Shown: positions 31,751-43,914 of the stretch, in pieces | Layout of the letters: each line of letters begins with the position of its first letter | How positions within the stretch are numbered: position 1 is the stretch's first letter | Assembly (NCBI GenBank): GCA_020205615.1 | Contig: CM035160.1 | Coordinates: 118,704,556-118,768,555 of the forward strand | Direction: 5' to 3' | From: Panax quinquefolius | Taxonomy: Eukaryota; Streptophyta; Magnoliopsida; Apiales; Araliaceae | Length of the DNA: 64,000 nt | Made by a program: the position numbers and the translations under genes | Notes under the pieces: generated by a model | Databases searched by the model: none | What the model saw: the letters and a program-made list of their open reading frames with translations, nothing else | What the model was told of the DNA's origin: nothing

Positions 31751-32410
31751 TCACGCTGGGGGTAGACCGGGAAGTTCTTCAGGAAATACATCAGGAAAGT
31801 CTATAACAACAGGAATATTATTCAAATATGACGAGTCTTTATTCAAATCCATAACATGGGCTAAGAAAGCTTGACATCCGTTTTTTAATAAACGAATGGC
31901 TTTATGGCTTGATATAACAGTGATTGATTTTAATGGCTTAGTTGCTTGAATTCGCACAACAGGTTGGTTAGGAATATGAAAGCTAACAACCTTACGAAAA
32001 TAATCAATTTTGGCATGATGAGTAGTTAACCAATCAATCCCTAAAATCACATCAAAAGCAAGTATCTTTAAAGAGATAAGGTCAACAGGTAATGTGATGG
32101 TGCCAACTTGGATCAAACAAGATTTATAAACAGTGGATGTGATGAAAGTTTCTCCTAACAGAGTCTCCACAGATAAATCAAAGTCTAATTTCTCCGGAGT
32201 CAAGTTTAAACGTTGAGCACAAGTAGGAGAAATAAATGAACGGGTAGCACCGGTATCTAGTAAGGTATAAACTTCGCATGAATATATGATTAGCTTACCC
32301 GTGATCACCTCGTTTGGGTTCCTCGCATGTTGACCAGTCACGACAAACGCTCTTCTAGGAACCGTTGACTTTGACTTTTCTGGGATAGCCTTTTGAGTCA
32401 CCATCCCCAC
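31751..32410 (-). pseudogene. Aspartic protease of element E
   Basis: A 219-codon frame including Gag-protease linker, protease and protease-RT linker. Active site LLDTGATRSFISPTCAQRL near residue 50, AFDVILGIDWLTTHHAKIDY near residue 120, and [14 protein letters not shown] at the end, where a frameshift breaks the link to RT. The D-T-G-A motif is canonical. This is the most complete protease in the window. Confidence 0.85.
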
Positions 32411-33515
32411 TGGACTTGGTTTCGCTACAGTACAATCTCGAGCGATATGTCCTTCCTTTAATAATTATAGCATATTTTGAACTGTTGTGGACATTTTGGG
32501 CTGATATGTCCCTCTTTTCCACATTTATAGCATACGATCGATGGTCGTTCTCCTCCCTTAAAACTAGTTGCTGCTGGTGCTGACGTCTTCAAAGTGTCAT
32601 TGTTGAATCTCCACTTTTTAAAATCTCCCCCCAACTCGCTTATTCTATTTTCATAGCCACGATTACCACCAGAGTGGTTGCCGCTCTTGTCTGTATTTTT
32701 CTTTCTCCGCTGGTTATCGTTGTTTTGATGACTGCTGTCACCGGTATGATCCTGGTTGTGGTCCCTCGGTTGACCGTACTCGTTATCTCGCTCTAATAAT
32801 TGAGCCCTGTTGACAACATCTGAATAGAAGAAAATTTATGAGAAATGAGATATTGACATATGACGGGTTTCAAACCTCTCAGAAACATTCGCGTCATACG
32901 TTCCTCATTCTCCACCAAATGAGTTGCAAACCTGGACAACTCTGCAAACTTCGCCTCGTACTGGGACACCATCATGTTATTCTGCTCCAGTCTAATAAAT
33001 TCTACCTCCTTCATATGATGAATACTTTCAGGAAAGTACTTGTCATTGAACAGTTTCTGAAATGTCTCCCAAGACATGCTGAGTGCGGCTGGATGGGTAC
33101 GCTTCACGGACTCCCACTAGTAGTCTTCGCCACGGAACATAAAAGTGGTGAATGGAACCTTCTGTTCCTCCGTGCATCCCAAGACATCGAATATCTTGGT
33201 AATTTGTTTAACCCACGTCTCTGCCTTGATCGGATCCGGCTTTCCAATAAATTCTGGTGGTCTCAACTCTTTGAACTACTTAGCTGTGACAAGCCCTGAA
33301 TTGCTATCATTTCCTCCTGTATTTTGAACACGAGTCTCCCTCGTCTGATTTTGCATGAACTGCAAAAAGCTTCTAAACATCCCATCGTTCATCATCTACT
33401 CAATGGTGTTGTTCACAGGAGGAACATTGCCAGCCTGTTGCACGTTCTCCTCATTGGTGAGCACAGGTGTCTCTACGGTCTCATTTACTCCACTGTTAAC
33501 ATTCTCAGTCGACAT
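32411..33515 (-). pseudogene. gag of element E
   Basis: Start placed at ATG 33515 (MSTENVNSGVNETVETP), matching the MxSEN or MxTEN starts of relatives. The capsid region reads LRPPEFIGKPDPIKAETWV, KIFDVLGCTEEQK, then an open 104-codon stretch with WETFQKLFNDKYFPESIHHM and RMTRMFLRGLKP. Stops interrupt near 33396 (IE*MMND), 33279 (TAK*FKE) and about 33120 (GEDY*WES). The C-terminus has one intact CCHC knuckle, CYKCGKEGHISPKC (~32515), and a second ruined by a stop (CYNY*RK, ~32470). One or two small frameshifts lie near 32790. Confidence 0.8.
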
Positions 33516-33689
33516 TCTCAAATACTGCCATAAAACAAGGGTTAATTTAACAAATTAACATATCACATAATATCCCTATATTATGACCGACCAACAAATA
33601 AGCTTAGGTAGGACACACTAGCGAAGGATTTACTCGTCTCTCCCCTCCTAGTTCTATGCCTCGATCTCCGCCAGAGATCATATCCCTAA

Positions 33690-33701
33690 GCTCTGATACC
33701 A
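33690..33701 (-). other. Primer-binding site (tRNA-iMet), element E
   Basis: TGGTATCAGAGC in element sense, a perfect match, two bases from the LTR edge at 33704. Confidence 0.9.
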
Positions 33702-33703
33702 AC

Positions 33704-35387
33704 TGTGACGCCCCCAAATAGGTATACAACATCCATTATGAGTCGTCAAAATACATGGTACAGAAACAACTACAACTTTATTAATACAACATAAAAACTG
33801 TGAGTTTAAATACAAATACTGTCATCTAGACAATATCCACACTCAAATAAGTCCTTATTACAATTACTGATACATTATTTTACAAAAATGGTGAGGACTA
33901 CTAAAACAACTTTCTAGAACCTTCATTCCATACCCCGACTAGTACTCGCTACATTCTCGCCTCCTGAGAAGAAAAATGGAACAAAAAGAAAAAGGGTGAG
34001 CTCAACTAGCCTAGTAAAAAATATTATGACTAAGATAACATAGAACAAATTATCGTTAGTCTTCAACAAGGAAAAATCTAATAGAATACAATAGATAACA
34101 TGTTTTAAATTAATATTCGCAGCGGAGATAATAATTCATTAGAAGAGTTAAGTACAGAATGCAATCTACTATCTTTTATATATGAATTTAAAGTTCATCA
34201 TCGATATTTTATCTCTCGTAACATCAATCAATATATATCCGAATTAAATATTCATCTTTGCACTACGTGCCAAAGATATTCATCGATTAATCATGTTCAT
34301 CTAAACACCTGTTCATCTTTGCACTACGGGCCAAAGATATTCATCAGAAATCATTCATCTTTACACTACAGGCCAAAGATATTCAGTAATATCATCATTT
34401 AGGACTGAGGATGATGAAAAATATTTTAAAGAAAATGAATCCAGTGAAACAAAAGAATAAATATTAAGGATTCGTATTTCAGTTATTCCATGTCCAAAAA
34501 TACCTCATAAATAATCTTAGTGGGGTAAAATTTAAGAATGATCAAAACATGGATACAATCAAAGTTAGTATCCATAATAGATATTTTGGACGAAAATTTA
34601 AAAATTAATTTTTCTATGAATAGTGTCGTATACGTGAATAGTGCCGTATACGTGAATAGTAACCTTGACACCAAAAGACAAGAATTTCACAAGAAAAATA
34701 TTCCCAATATACCAGTATAATGATATTGAAAGAATAATATCATTTAAAAAAATATCCCTTACCTTATAAAGACAGTACTTCTAGTTGAAACACCGGATAT
34801 AGGCTATGACTTGAACATGCACCGTATAGCAACACTCAAAGTATTAAAATACTCATAAGAATACGCTCAATATATCGAGAGAGAAAGAGAGAGAAAACTT
34901 CAGTTTCTGGTGTGATTTTCAATTCTAACCTAAGCACCCTATTTATAGGAAAACGCTTAGAACACCAAAGATGAAAATTTAATAAATTAAGAATATTATT
35001 TTTCCACATCTTCCTATGTACACCACCAGCTGAAATCAACCACTAACACATGTCCCATAAGTGACAAAAACGTTTTTCATGCAAAATTTACTTAAAACTC
35101 CAAAAAAATGATAATCAATAAATCCGAAACTTTAATAATTCATAATAAATAGCCCTTTTGTCAGAAAAATTCAAACCTCATATCTTTTCCATAGGAAATT
35201 CCATTATCTACAACTTTACAGAAGAAAGTTTTTCCAAATTCCAAACAGAAACTGACCAAAATTCACAAACGGGCAATTTTACAGGCTATAATCAAATTTC
35301 AGTCAAGAAATGGGGTCCATCGACATGTTTAACATGTTTTTAACATTTATTGCAACAAAAATACTCTTCCTCCTCATATACTCATAT
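33704..35387 (-). repeat. Element E 5' LTR (U3 start missing)
   Basis: Collinear with 26886-28560. Contains array II (34251-34382), predicted intron 33964-34762 (acceptor CATTTTTCTTCTCAG, donor AAG|GTAAGGG) and TATA at 34940-34947. Sequence switches at about 35387 to element D integrase. Confidence 0.9.
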
Positions 35388-36400
35388 TCTTCTCAATACT
35401 TCAAAGGGTCCAATAAATCTTGGGCTCAATTTTCCTTTCTTTCCGAACCTGATCTTCCCTTTCTAGGGAGAGATTTTCAAGAAAACATAACTATCTGATT
35501 CAAACTCAATATTTTTACGATGTGGATCAATGTATTTCTTTTGTCGATCTTGAGCCGCTACTAGTCGTGCTCGGATCACTTTGACTATTTCGCCCGTCTC
35601 ATTGTACTCAATTACGCCCTAGCAATTGTCTTTCACCAACTTCATCCTAGTAAAGCGAAGTTCAGACTTTCTCTGTAGATAACGCTTTCGTAGTATACGG
35701 CATGCCAATACTAGCGTGGTAATTGTTGTTGTAGCCGAACTCTACTAATGGTAGGTGATCATCCCAATTTCCTTTAAAGTCCATCACACAGGATCTTAGC
35801 ATATCTTCTAATGTTTGAATTGTTCGTTCGTTCTGTCCGTCTGTTTGAGGGTGATAAGCTGTACTCATTCACAATTGTGTACCCATGCATTCCTGAAGAC
35901 GTTTCCAGAAATTTGATGTGAAGCGTGGATCCCTATCTGAAACAATTGATACCGAAACTCTATGCCTCGAAACAATCTCTTTTACGTATAGCCTCGCCAA
36001 CTGATCTAAGTTGAATCTTATTTTGATCGGAAGGAAGTGTGTGGATTTTGTCGATTATTGACGATAACCCATATCAACGTCATAGCCTTTCTCTCGAGTC
36101 GTCGGAAGGCCAACCACGAAGTCCATTGTAATATGTTCCCATTTCCATTCTCGATCTCTAATGGTTATAGCAATCCACTCGGTCTACGATGTTATGCCTT
36201 CACTTTTGATGTGTCGGACACTTGCAACACATTCTGCAACATCACGTTTTAAATTCGGCCACCAGAAATGTTATCGAAGATCTTGGTACATTTTGGTACT
36301 ACCAGGGTGAATCGAGTATCGTGAACTATGAGCCTCGCTCAAAATATCTTCCTTAATTTCTTGTCTCAAGCGGTACCCAAATTCTACTCTCAAATCTCAA
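35388..36400 (-). pseudogene. Integrase of element D (heavily damaged)
   Basis: In element sense the N-terminal zinc region and core can be followed through stops and frameshifts: HPGSTKMYQDLR, HITMDFVVGLPTT (first Asp), [15 protein letters not shown] (second Asp), then an open 68-codon stretch (35662-35868) with [20 protein letters not shown], which holds the catalytic Glu, and [18 protein letters not shown]. The C-terminal domain reads KGKLSPRFIGPFEVLRR at the left edge and stops at the junction with E, so any chromodomain and the purine tract are lost here. Confidence 0.75.
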
Positions 36401-36699
36401 ATTCCTTCCTTATCCATCTTAAATCTTGGTTCGGTTCTTCAGATATCTTCTTTGTCACCTTTTTACATTCTTACGTCGTCTCCGGTCGAGCCTCCTTAAC
36501 TTTATCCAAGAGGGTTATACCAGATTGCATCCGAAATAGCTTCTCATCAATTTTCATAGGATACTTCACCTCTAACTCCGGTTTCTCCATTTACGAAATT
36601 AGCTTCTCTGAGCGCTTAACATCATCAATTTCTCACGACCCTTTCTACTTAAGGCGCCGGCAACCACATTTGCTTTACCCGATGGTATAAAATCTCACA

Positions 36700-37311
36700 A
36701 ATCGTAATCCTTAATTAATTCCAACCATCTTCTTTGACGCGTATTATAATTCTTCTCATGTGAAAATATATTTCGAGACTCTTGTGGTTCAGATATATTT
36801 CACACTTCTCCCCGTAGATAGTGCCTCCAAATTTTAAAGCAAAAAAAACTGCAGCTAACTCCAAGTCGTGGGTCGGGTATCCCTTCTCGTAATCCTTCAA
36901 TTGTCGTGATGCATACGCAATGACTTTGTCGTTTTACATCAGCACACAGCCAAGTCCTTTATGCGACGCATCACTATAAACAACAAAATTTCTTGTATCA
37001 TCCGAAAGGGATAACCCAGGTGTCGTACTCAATCTCTTCTTCAATTCTTGAAAGCTCTCCTCACACATCTCCGTCCAAACAAATTTCACAGCTTTACGAG
37101 TTAAATTTGTTAGCGGAGTTGCGATCTTGGAAAAGTCTTGAATGAAACTTCTATAATATCCTGCTAATCCAAGAAAACTTATTACTTTTGACTGCGTTCT
37201 TGGCTGATCCTAGTTAATCACGGCTTCTACTTTAAATGGATCTACCGAGATTCCGTTTTTATCGATCACGTGACCAAGAAATTGTACTCGTTCAATCCAA
37301 AATTCGCATTT
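36700..37311 (-). pseudogene. RT thumb and RNase H of element D
   Basis: In element sense: [74 protein letters not shown] and [13 protein letters not shown]. Stops occur before KCEFW (37312), in VIN*DQP and in VLM*NDK, and a base is missing near ALKFGG. The catalytic Asp of SDAS is present; the later family D in YSDHKSL is N (YLNHKSL). Confidence 0.75.
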
Positions 37312-37956
37312 TTAAAACTTGGCATACAGCTTTACCCTTCTCAATACTTCCAATGTTAATCTCAAATGCACTTCGTGTTCTTCTTTGGTTTTCGAATATA
37401 CCAAAATATCGTCTATAAATACCACCATGAATTTGTCCAAAAATGGGTTGAACACATCGTTCATTAGTCCCATAAATGTTGCAGGAGCATTCGTTAGATC
37501 AAACGACATTACTAAAAATTTGTAGTGACTGTATCGCGTTCTGAACACTGTCTTTGGTACATCCTCTAGCCTCACCTTCAGTTGGTGATAACCACTCCTC
37601 AAGTCTATCTTGGAAATATATCTTGCTCCCTTCAATTGATCAAACAGATCATCGATCCTTGGTAATGGATATCTATTTTTAATCGTGACCTTGTTTAGTT
37701 CTCTGTAATCAATGCAGAGTCGCATTGATCCGTCCTTTTTTTTCACAAACAACACCAGCGCTCACCACGGTGATACGCTCGGTTGAATGTACTTCTTGTC
37801 CAGCAATTCTTGTAATTGTACAATTAATTCTTTCATCTCTGCTGGTTCCATTCGGTATGGTGCCTTCGAAATTGGAGTAGTTCCGGGCGCCAAATCGACC
37901 ACGAAATCTACTTCTCTATCTGGTGGAAGTCCTGGCAAAATCGTCTGGAAATACAT
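37312..37956 (-). pseudogene. Reverse transcriptase of element D
   Basis: Two open frames joined in phase and separated only by one TGA (37756-37761 area, PW*ALVLF for PWGAPVLF). Blocks: [79 protein letters not shown] (palm Asp intact), [16 protein letters not shown] and [13 protein letters not shown] (active-site loop intact). A TAA after LYAKF closes it. Sequence differs clearly from the B-type RT ([12 protein letters not shown]), supporting a separate lineage. Confidence 0.85.
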
Positions 37957-38467
37957 CGATGAAGTTCCTCACAATCGGTATCACTTCTACCTTTGGATTC
38001 TCTTTTCGACTATCGACTATGTAAGCTAAGTATCCTACACAGCCTTGTCTTAATAATTTTTTGGCCTGCATCATCGTCAGACAACTCGCTTGTCTAGGCG
38101 ACTTGCTACCATAAAACACAACCTTTGACAGAGTCATAAGGTTAATATGCTTCTTTTGGCAATCAATTATAGCTCCATAATTGAATAACCAGTCCATTCC
38201 TAATATAACGTCAAATTCCCCAAGTCGAATAGGGATAAGATCTACATTCATGATATTACCCTTAATATCCACTCTACAGTTCTTATACACGTACTTAACA
38301 TGGATTATCTCTCTATTCGCAATTTCTATGTTCATGGGATATTCCAACTCATCCTTAAGTAAATCTAAACTATTAGCAAAGTCATCGGATATAAAGGAAC
38401 AAGTAGAACCCGAATCAAATAAAACATAAGCCATAATTTCATTGATCGGGATGATACCTGACACCAC
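37916..38467 (-). pseudogene. Aspartic protease of element D
   Basis: A 183-codon frame. Active site VLFDSGSTCSFISDDFANSL near residue 16 with a canonical D-S-G, and FDVILGMDWLFNYGAIIDC near residue 85. It ends in protease-RT linker [18 protein letters not shown], where a one-base shift breaks continuity with RT (true continuation LPGLPP in the next frame). No start codon of its own is expected, because Gag-Pol is one polyprotein. Confidence 0.85.
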
Positions 38468-38521
38468 ATCACAAGACTAAATTGCATCCTGCACCATCAT
38501 ATTGAAAGTTCTGGCGGTCGA

Positions 38522-38800
38522 TCAGTTTGTTATTGTTGGTCCGGTGATGGTTAACGCATTTCCACTGTTGTTTCCACGGTTACCTCCTGGTCCTGCCCCT
38601 CCCGATCCCTTCTTAGGGCAGTCTCTTGTTAGATGATCCTTCGAACCACAGTTGAAACAAGCACCCTTCTTTGGGTTAGGACAGTTAGGTGCTATGTGGC
38701 CTTCCTGACCACAATTGTAGCATACTCTTTTTCCTTTCATACATACTCCCAGATGAGCTTTCCCGCAGGTCGGGCATGCTTCGATTCTTTTCTTCTAATT
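38522..38800 (-). pseudogene. Zinc-knuckle C-terminus of Gag, element D
   Basis: Two perfect CCHC knuckles: CYNCGQEGHIAPNC (~38700) and CFNCGSKDHLTRDC (~38650), followed by a Gly-rich tail (GSGGAGPGGNRGNNSG). Upstream, CPTCGKAHLGVCMKGKR (~38775) is a third Cys-rich element of this Gag family. They bind element RNA for packaging. Confidence 0.85.
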
Positions 38801-39560
38801 ACCTTGCTGATTTCCAGATGATGAGTCATTATTCCACCTTTTCTTCTCGATTGAAATTTCCACCTCCCCGTGCCACTTCCATCGCCATGTTATTAATTTC
38901 ACCTTCATTCTTCTTCTTCTTCTTCCGATCTTGATTGTACTTGGTCACCGTGATCGCTTCCTCCTTCAAATGAGGATGGCCTTTTCCAAAGATTCGCCAA
39001 ATGTGTTTATCTCAAACATTGAAACTTTCTTCAGATACCCAAGGCTTTAGTCCTTGTTCAATCTTCTGCTTTTCTCTCGTCAAGTACTTGTACTTGGGCA
39101 GAGCCCTTGCCACCTCGTTGAATTTAGCCACGTAGTCGCACGCTCATGTTTCCTCGCTTCGCCTCGAAATTGAACCTCCATCCGATTCTCGCGAACTAGT
39201 TGGGAAATACATTTCAAAAACATCTCTTTAAATCTCTCCCACGTAATTACACCTTCACTCCTCGCACTTTGTTTGCTTTTGCCACCAAGAGCTAGCCTCG
39301 GACTTCAAAGATAAACGCGTGCAAAAGCGGTCTTCCTGTCTTCTAACCCTAGCAATGTCGAAAACCTTCTCCATTTCCATAAACCACGTTTGAGCCTCAA
39401 TTGGGTTCATGGAACCTTTGAACTCTGGTGGTCCCACCGCCTTGAAGTCTTTAAACGTTGTGTTTGGTGGAGCTTGAGGTTGATTATTCATGGCTCCAGT
39501 CAGTAATTTCACCAACTGCTGAACGGGATAAGCATTGGCGTTATTGTTATTATTGGTAAA
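38801..39560 (-). pseudogene. Gag capsid region of element D
   Basis: In element sense: AYPVQQLVKLLTGAMNNQ, FKAVGPPEFKGSMNPIEAQT, WFMEMEKVFDIARVRRQEDR and EASSWWQKQ, the standard retrotransposon Gag core with the WW pair. After 39255 it continues through frameshifts and stops: FEMYFPTSSRE, ACDYVAKFNEVARALPKYKY, KIEQGLKPWVSEES. No start codon is seen; upstream 39560-39833 is AT-rich with no ORF and separates it from the coiled-coil ORF. Confidence 0.75.
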
Positions 39561-39833
39561 CGCTTATTAGAACTTTATTTATTTCTCTAAATAGCTAAGG
39601 CATTACTTAACAATTTAACATACTCATTTAACACATCATCTCAAACAACTTGATATATTTACATTCAAATCAAAGTTTTAACATCAAACTATAGCACTAC
39701 TGCTATTTACATCAACTATCCTGGAATAAAGAATTCACAGGATTTAAACATTTAAAATATTCCTTCGTTCATAAACACGTCAGAATTTACATCTAAAACT
39801 AATTAAGTTCTTCACATAATTAAACAAATCATA

Positions 39834-40613
39834 TCACTGTCGGTCAAGGTACTGATTAGCCTTGCTACGCTCCTCTTCTAAGATGCGATACATCGTCCTG
39901 CGATCCATCATGTACAATGGTAGTCCTTTGAACTGGATTGGGTACCTCAAAACTCGATCTTGGGTCTCATTCATTGCCTTGTTAAGTGTAGAATATGTCT
40001 CCCCAATCTTCGCCTTCTTTGCATGACCATCATCTTCTGCATGATCAGCTCGACGTGATTCTCTTACCCAGCCTTCCTCTGCTATTTTTAGTCTTTCGGA
40101 GGTTTCCTTCATTTCCTTCTTCAGTTTCTCTATCTCCTCGGTCTTATCTTCGGTTTGACCCTTCTCATGGACCAAATCCCATTCTACATTTCCCAGTCGT
40201 GAGTGAAGAGTCAAAATCTCTCTCCTTCTCGCTTCTAGAGTAATATCTTTGAATAACCGCCGCTCAACAAAATCTCGGACCTCGTCTCGTAACTATATGT
40301 TACAGTCGTATAACGTGTCATACATCTCAGCATCAACGGTGTACCGTGGTAACTCCTCTTCTTCCTCTTCCTCTTCCTCAACAAATTCCTCCTCATGATC
40401 CTCCTCAGGATCAGTCTCAAGTTCATGCTCCTGACCAACAACAGTAATCAATGGAGATGATTCCCTCTGCACCAGCTGCTCCCTAACGACATGAATGTCT
40501 CGGGGCTCCTCCTCTATCGGTACTATACGTACATGGGGTTCCTCCTCAGTAGGTACTATAGGTACACGGGGTTCTTCCTCCCCAGCTTGACTAGCTTCTC
40601 CAACATCCGACAT
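39834..40613 (-). pseudogene. Acidic coiled-coil ORF upstream of gag, element D
   Basis: Starts ATG 40613 (MSDVGEASQAGEEEPR) and runs 259 codons with a single TAG after LYDCNI (~40293). N-terminal third: repeated PRVPIVPTEEEPHVRIVP-like phrases, then RDIHVVREQL. Middle: a run of nearly 20 Glu/Asp, then LPRYTVDAEMYDTLYD. C-terminal half: a heptad-like coiled coil (EKGQTEDKTEEIEKLKKEMK onward), then YPIQFKGLPLYMMDRRTMYR and ILEEER. No zinc, protease, RT or membrane motif. It sits between primer site and gag in sense orientation, the place where extra ORFs occur in some plant LTR elements. Element C carries a relative fused to Gag. Function unknown; an oligomeric structural or regulatory partner of Gag is a guess. 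Confidence 0.65.
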
Positions 40614-40818
40614 CCTGACAACAAAATTTGAAGTTTTAGTTACTAAGTCATACTAGTGAGCACATAATTTTAACACATAAGCACATAAAGTCTTTTATTA
40701 TCTTCAATGAATTATAGAAATTCATTTCCTAGAACTCGATAAGAGTTTTCCATCTCTATGTTCTTTCTATAAGGCTACTACCTAAGGTTGTTCCCCCACC
40801 TAAGGTTCATAACCTACA

Positions 40819-40830
40819 ACTTTGATACCA
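40819..40830 (-). other. Primer-binding site, element D
   Basis: TGGTATCAAAGT in element sense, followed by TGTAGGTTATGAACC; the same context appears at 60756 in element F. Confidence 0.75.
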
Positions 40831-40833
40831 ACT

Positions 40834-43604
40834 TGTGACACCCCCAAATCCGGGTACTTCGATTCCACGGGATTTGGTGTTCACTATATAAATATCATCT
40901 ATCTATCTACCCATAATAAATGTAAACCATGCAATAGATAGAAATAAAATCTTCCCTTTATAGGGTTACAACATTTGAATCATAAACATAATCCCAGATT
41001 AAACTAACCTTAAACATCTGTGCGGAAATATAAACATTAAGTCTTAAACAACATCATTAACTCAAGTCTAACATAAATACATCATCAAATAAAATAACAA
41101 GTCTTCATCACTTGCTAACTTTGCCCTTGCCTTTACTAGTGGAAGGTTCATCGGTTCTTTCGTTCTTAACTGCAATGTTATTAATAAGCAAGAGTGAGCA
41201 CTATTGCCTACAAGTATAACAATGAAATAATAGTATAATAACATGCGAGTGAATCAAAGACATCTGAATAAAAGCTCAACTTTTGAATCAAGAATGAATA
41301 ACAAGAATCAAAAGAATTCTGAGGGTCATAAGACCTTGAACTATGTCCTAGGTTATCAAGGGTTATACTTGAAACCTTTAACAGTCATAAGACTATGGAC
41401 CTTTCTTCTCGTACTTAAGGGGATCAGCCCTTAGTACCATACTGTGCACAATATCTTAACGCTAACGCATAAGTAAATCCTTTGCGTGGTTGTTCATCTC
41501 GGTTTGACATTCGAGTCCGCACCAAAGGAATTTTGGTTTGGATAATTCATCAAGGGTTCTGAAATTTAGAACGTTCATCAACTATGGACTAGTTGAATCA
41601 ATAAAGTTCACTAGTCTAACAAGGTTCAACAATAATGATATTCAATCTGAATAATAATCTCAAGAAGTATACAATAGAACGATTATTGTATAACAAAATC
41701 ATACTTTGAAAAGATAATCAATCTTTAATATAATAATTCGAACTTTAATAATAACAGTGATAATTTACTCGAGGTAAATAATAAACTTGAACAATAATGA
41801 CAAGTAGGGTTAGGAAACTTACCTCGTGCGTAGATTACACTTTAACTAAGCACGTTCTTTGAATTTATTCCTACATACCATTCACATTCACAATACCAGT
41901 TAATTATAACTTAACTAATCATCAATGATCATTCTTTTGTCTAACTTTGGTTATGACTATACTTAGTCAAATTATCACTTTGTCACATAATTTATACTTC
42001 ATGAATAACAAGCTAATTATGTATTCAATAATTCGATCCACATGCAATTATGTTAATTACATCTTAAACATCTATTTTACATCTCATTATACTTCTAACA
42101 TGTTTACATGTTCATTACATTAAGTTACTAACACATTGCTAGACTTAACATTTTAAAAATAATTCATTCTGAACTTTCGAGAGTGGTATTTAGCCATGGC
42201 CTAATCGTTACACTTGGTCTTCGCATTGCGGGCTGATGGCTACTGCGCTTTCGAGTGGCATGGCAAGCGGGGAAAGTAAGATGCCGCCGATGAAATAGAC
42301 AGTAGCAATGTGGCAATGCATCGCATTGCATACGAAATGGTAGTTCGTGAAAAATCGCAGAACATGTCAATTTCTTCCAATTTCTTATTTTCTACTCGAA
42401 ATTAGACATACCCATATGATTTAATTCATGCATAAACATAACCCAACGTTTATATAACAACTTTAACCAATGTAAACACTTAATTACATAATTTAATCAT
42501 GCAATTTCACTGACTTTGATGTTCTTGAAGGTTTTGAAAATAAAACATGAAAATTGTCACTACGGATTCGTTATAACACCGAATCCATTTATTTAAACTG
42601 TGGTTTCTTCGTATCAACATGCATAACAACATACGAGTGTAAAATTTAGGGATAATATACGATCAACACATGAAATATCACGTATAAGGCCATATGGCCA
42701 AAACCCAAACTCTATAATTTATGAAAAACATATACGACATGTGTTTTCATGAAACTGATGATATGGTTTACATAATATATATAATCAAATACAATTTGAT
42801 AACATTTAACACATATATAAACTTATAATCATATCATTTCCCAAATACAGAGATTTACAGAAAACTTGAAAGCCATTTTTCTATGAAAACTTAATGACGT
42901 AAAAACAGAATTTGGTTTGGAGAAATTACCCAGAGTATAGATTTAGAAGAGATGATCAGTGGTGATCCTTTCACAAGTATTTGTTTGATTACACACTCAT
43001 AATTTTTTTCACAATACTTTAATTATCTCTGACAAACTCTCTCTAAGTATTCTCTAGACTTAGTAAAATAATAAGAGAAAAGAAGACGTCGTAATAAATA
43101 AACTGGTGCATTGTGGTCAGTTACCCATCATGGGTTAACTGCCCTCAACCTCTACTAGTGCCATGTTTGGCTAGCCTTAAAAGGCTTATTCTCATTTAAT
43201 TTAATAACTCTTTTATCATATAATTTAATTAATGTCACACTCCTTCATAAAATAAATCAATATCTTATTTAAAATTAAATATAATAATTTCTTATAAATT
43301 CACATAATCATATAATTAATTTTCTCATTAATTAATTATATCAAATTGTTAAATCTCTAATTAATAATTAAATTAAAATACCAATAGGCTTATTAAATAT
43401 TTCTTTTAATACAATAAGCTCACATAATCACATACTTCGATAATAAAATTCTTTACATTAATTTAAGAAATGTAACACATATAATTAAATTAATCTACAA
43501 CAATTGCATCAATTAATTATTTAATCTAATAATTAAATCATCAAAAATATTTATTTACTTCAATAAATATTAAAAATTATATTACAAAAATCTCGTTCGT
43601 CACA
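40834..43604 (-). repeat. Element D 5' LTR
   Basis: 2771 bp. In element sense it runs from TGTGACGAACGAGATTTTTG (43604) to GGGGGTGTCACA (40834). It has no hairpin arrays of the B type. AT-rich U3 lies at 43200-43600, and a GC-richer patch at about 42180-42360 holds a short chance ORF. No coding sequence supported. Confidence 0.85.
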
Positions 43605-43699
43605 ACCCACAACTATAACATTATATCAAATCCACACCATAATATTCAAAAAAATATTTCGAGAAAATAAAATTTTTATTCATAAAATCTGGGGTCTCA
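43605..43699 (-). repeat. Element C 5' LTR, outer end
   Basis: Restarts after D's duplication with ACCCACAACTATAA and ends GGGGTCTCA, matching 19793-19890. The last LTR bases are missing at the junction with the next fragment. Confidence 0.85.
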
Positions 43700-43914
43700 T
43701 AAAAGGCCCATTTTGTATGACTTGCAAAGGATGGAGATAGAGTTAAAGATTGCAGGGACCCATGTGATGATGGTGAATATACGAGTAGAACCGACTTTAA
43801 TCGATAAAGTTAAAGCTGCTCAAGCTACAGACCTAGAGCTGATGCGTATGAGGAAGAAAGTGCAAGAAGGTGCTATGTCGGAAGCAAGAATCGATGAAGA
43901 AGGAATACTTCGAG
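43700..43914 (+). pseudogene. Orphan RNaseH-integrase linker fragment (B-type pol)
   Basis: Plus-strand match to element B 15450-15660: reads [57 protein letters not shown]. Open for 68 codons, but this is only the linker between RNase H and integrase. It is not attached to any other pol sequence, so it is a scrap left by a rearrangement. Confidence 0.8.

Larger units (their letters stand above)
26886..35387 (-). mobile_element. Element E: best preserved B-type gypsy element
   Basis: 3' LTR 26886-29467, interior 29468-33703 with integrase, RNase H, RT, protease, zinc knuckle and gag in recognisable order, and a truncated 5' LTR from 33704. It inserted into a D LTR after ACAAG. The right-hand copy of that duplication is lost, because a deletion at 35387/35388 removed the first ~910 bp of the 5' LTR together with D sequence. 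The chromodomain is missing. Confidence 0.9.
24698..43604 (-). mobile_element. Element D: second gypsy lineage with inverted LTR ends, containing element E
   Basis: The right part is a standard minus-strand element: LTR 40834-43604, primer site, acidic coiled-coil ORF, gag, zinc knuckles, protease, RT, RNase H and integrase down to 35388. The left part is abnormal: 63 bp of pre-LTR sequence with its purine tract and 931 bp of LTR start on the plus strand (24698-25691), abruptly joined to a minus-strand 5' internal piece and an LTR end (25692-26885). Both outer ends are therefore LTR-start (U3) ends, yet a clean 5-bp duplication flanks the whole. Element E lies inside at 26886-35387. Confidence 0.75.

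Noticed and set aside
32838..33299. Plus-strand 153-codon ORF opposite element E gag
   Set aside because: Antisense shadow of gag; composition mirrors the complementary coding frame.
36328..36690. Plus-strand 120-codon ORF opposite element D integrase and RNase H
   Set aside because: Antisense shadow of the pol pseudogene, without motifs.
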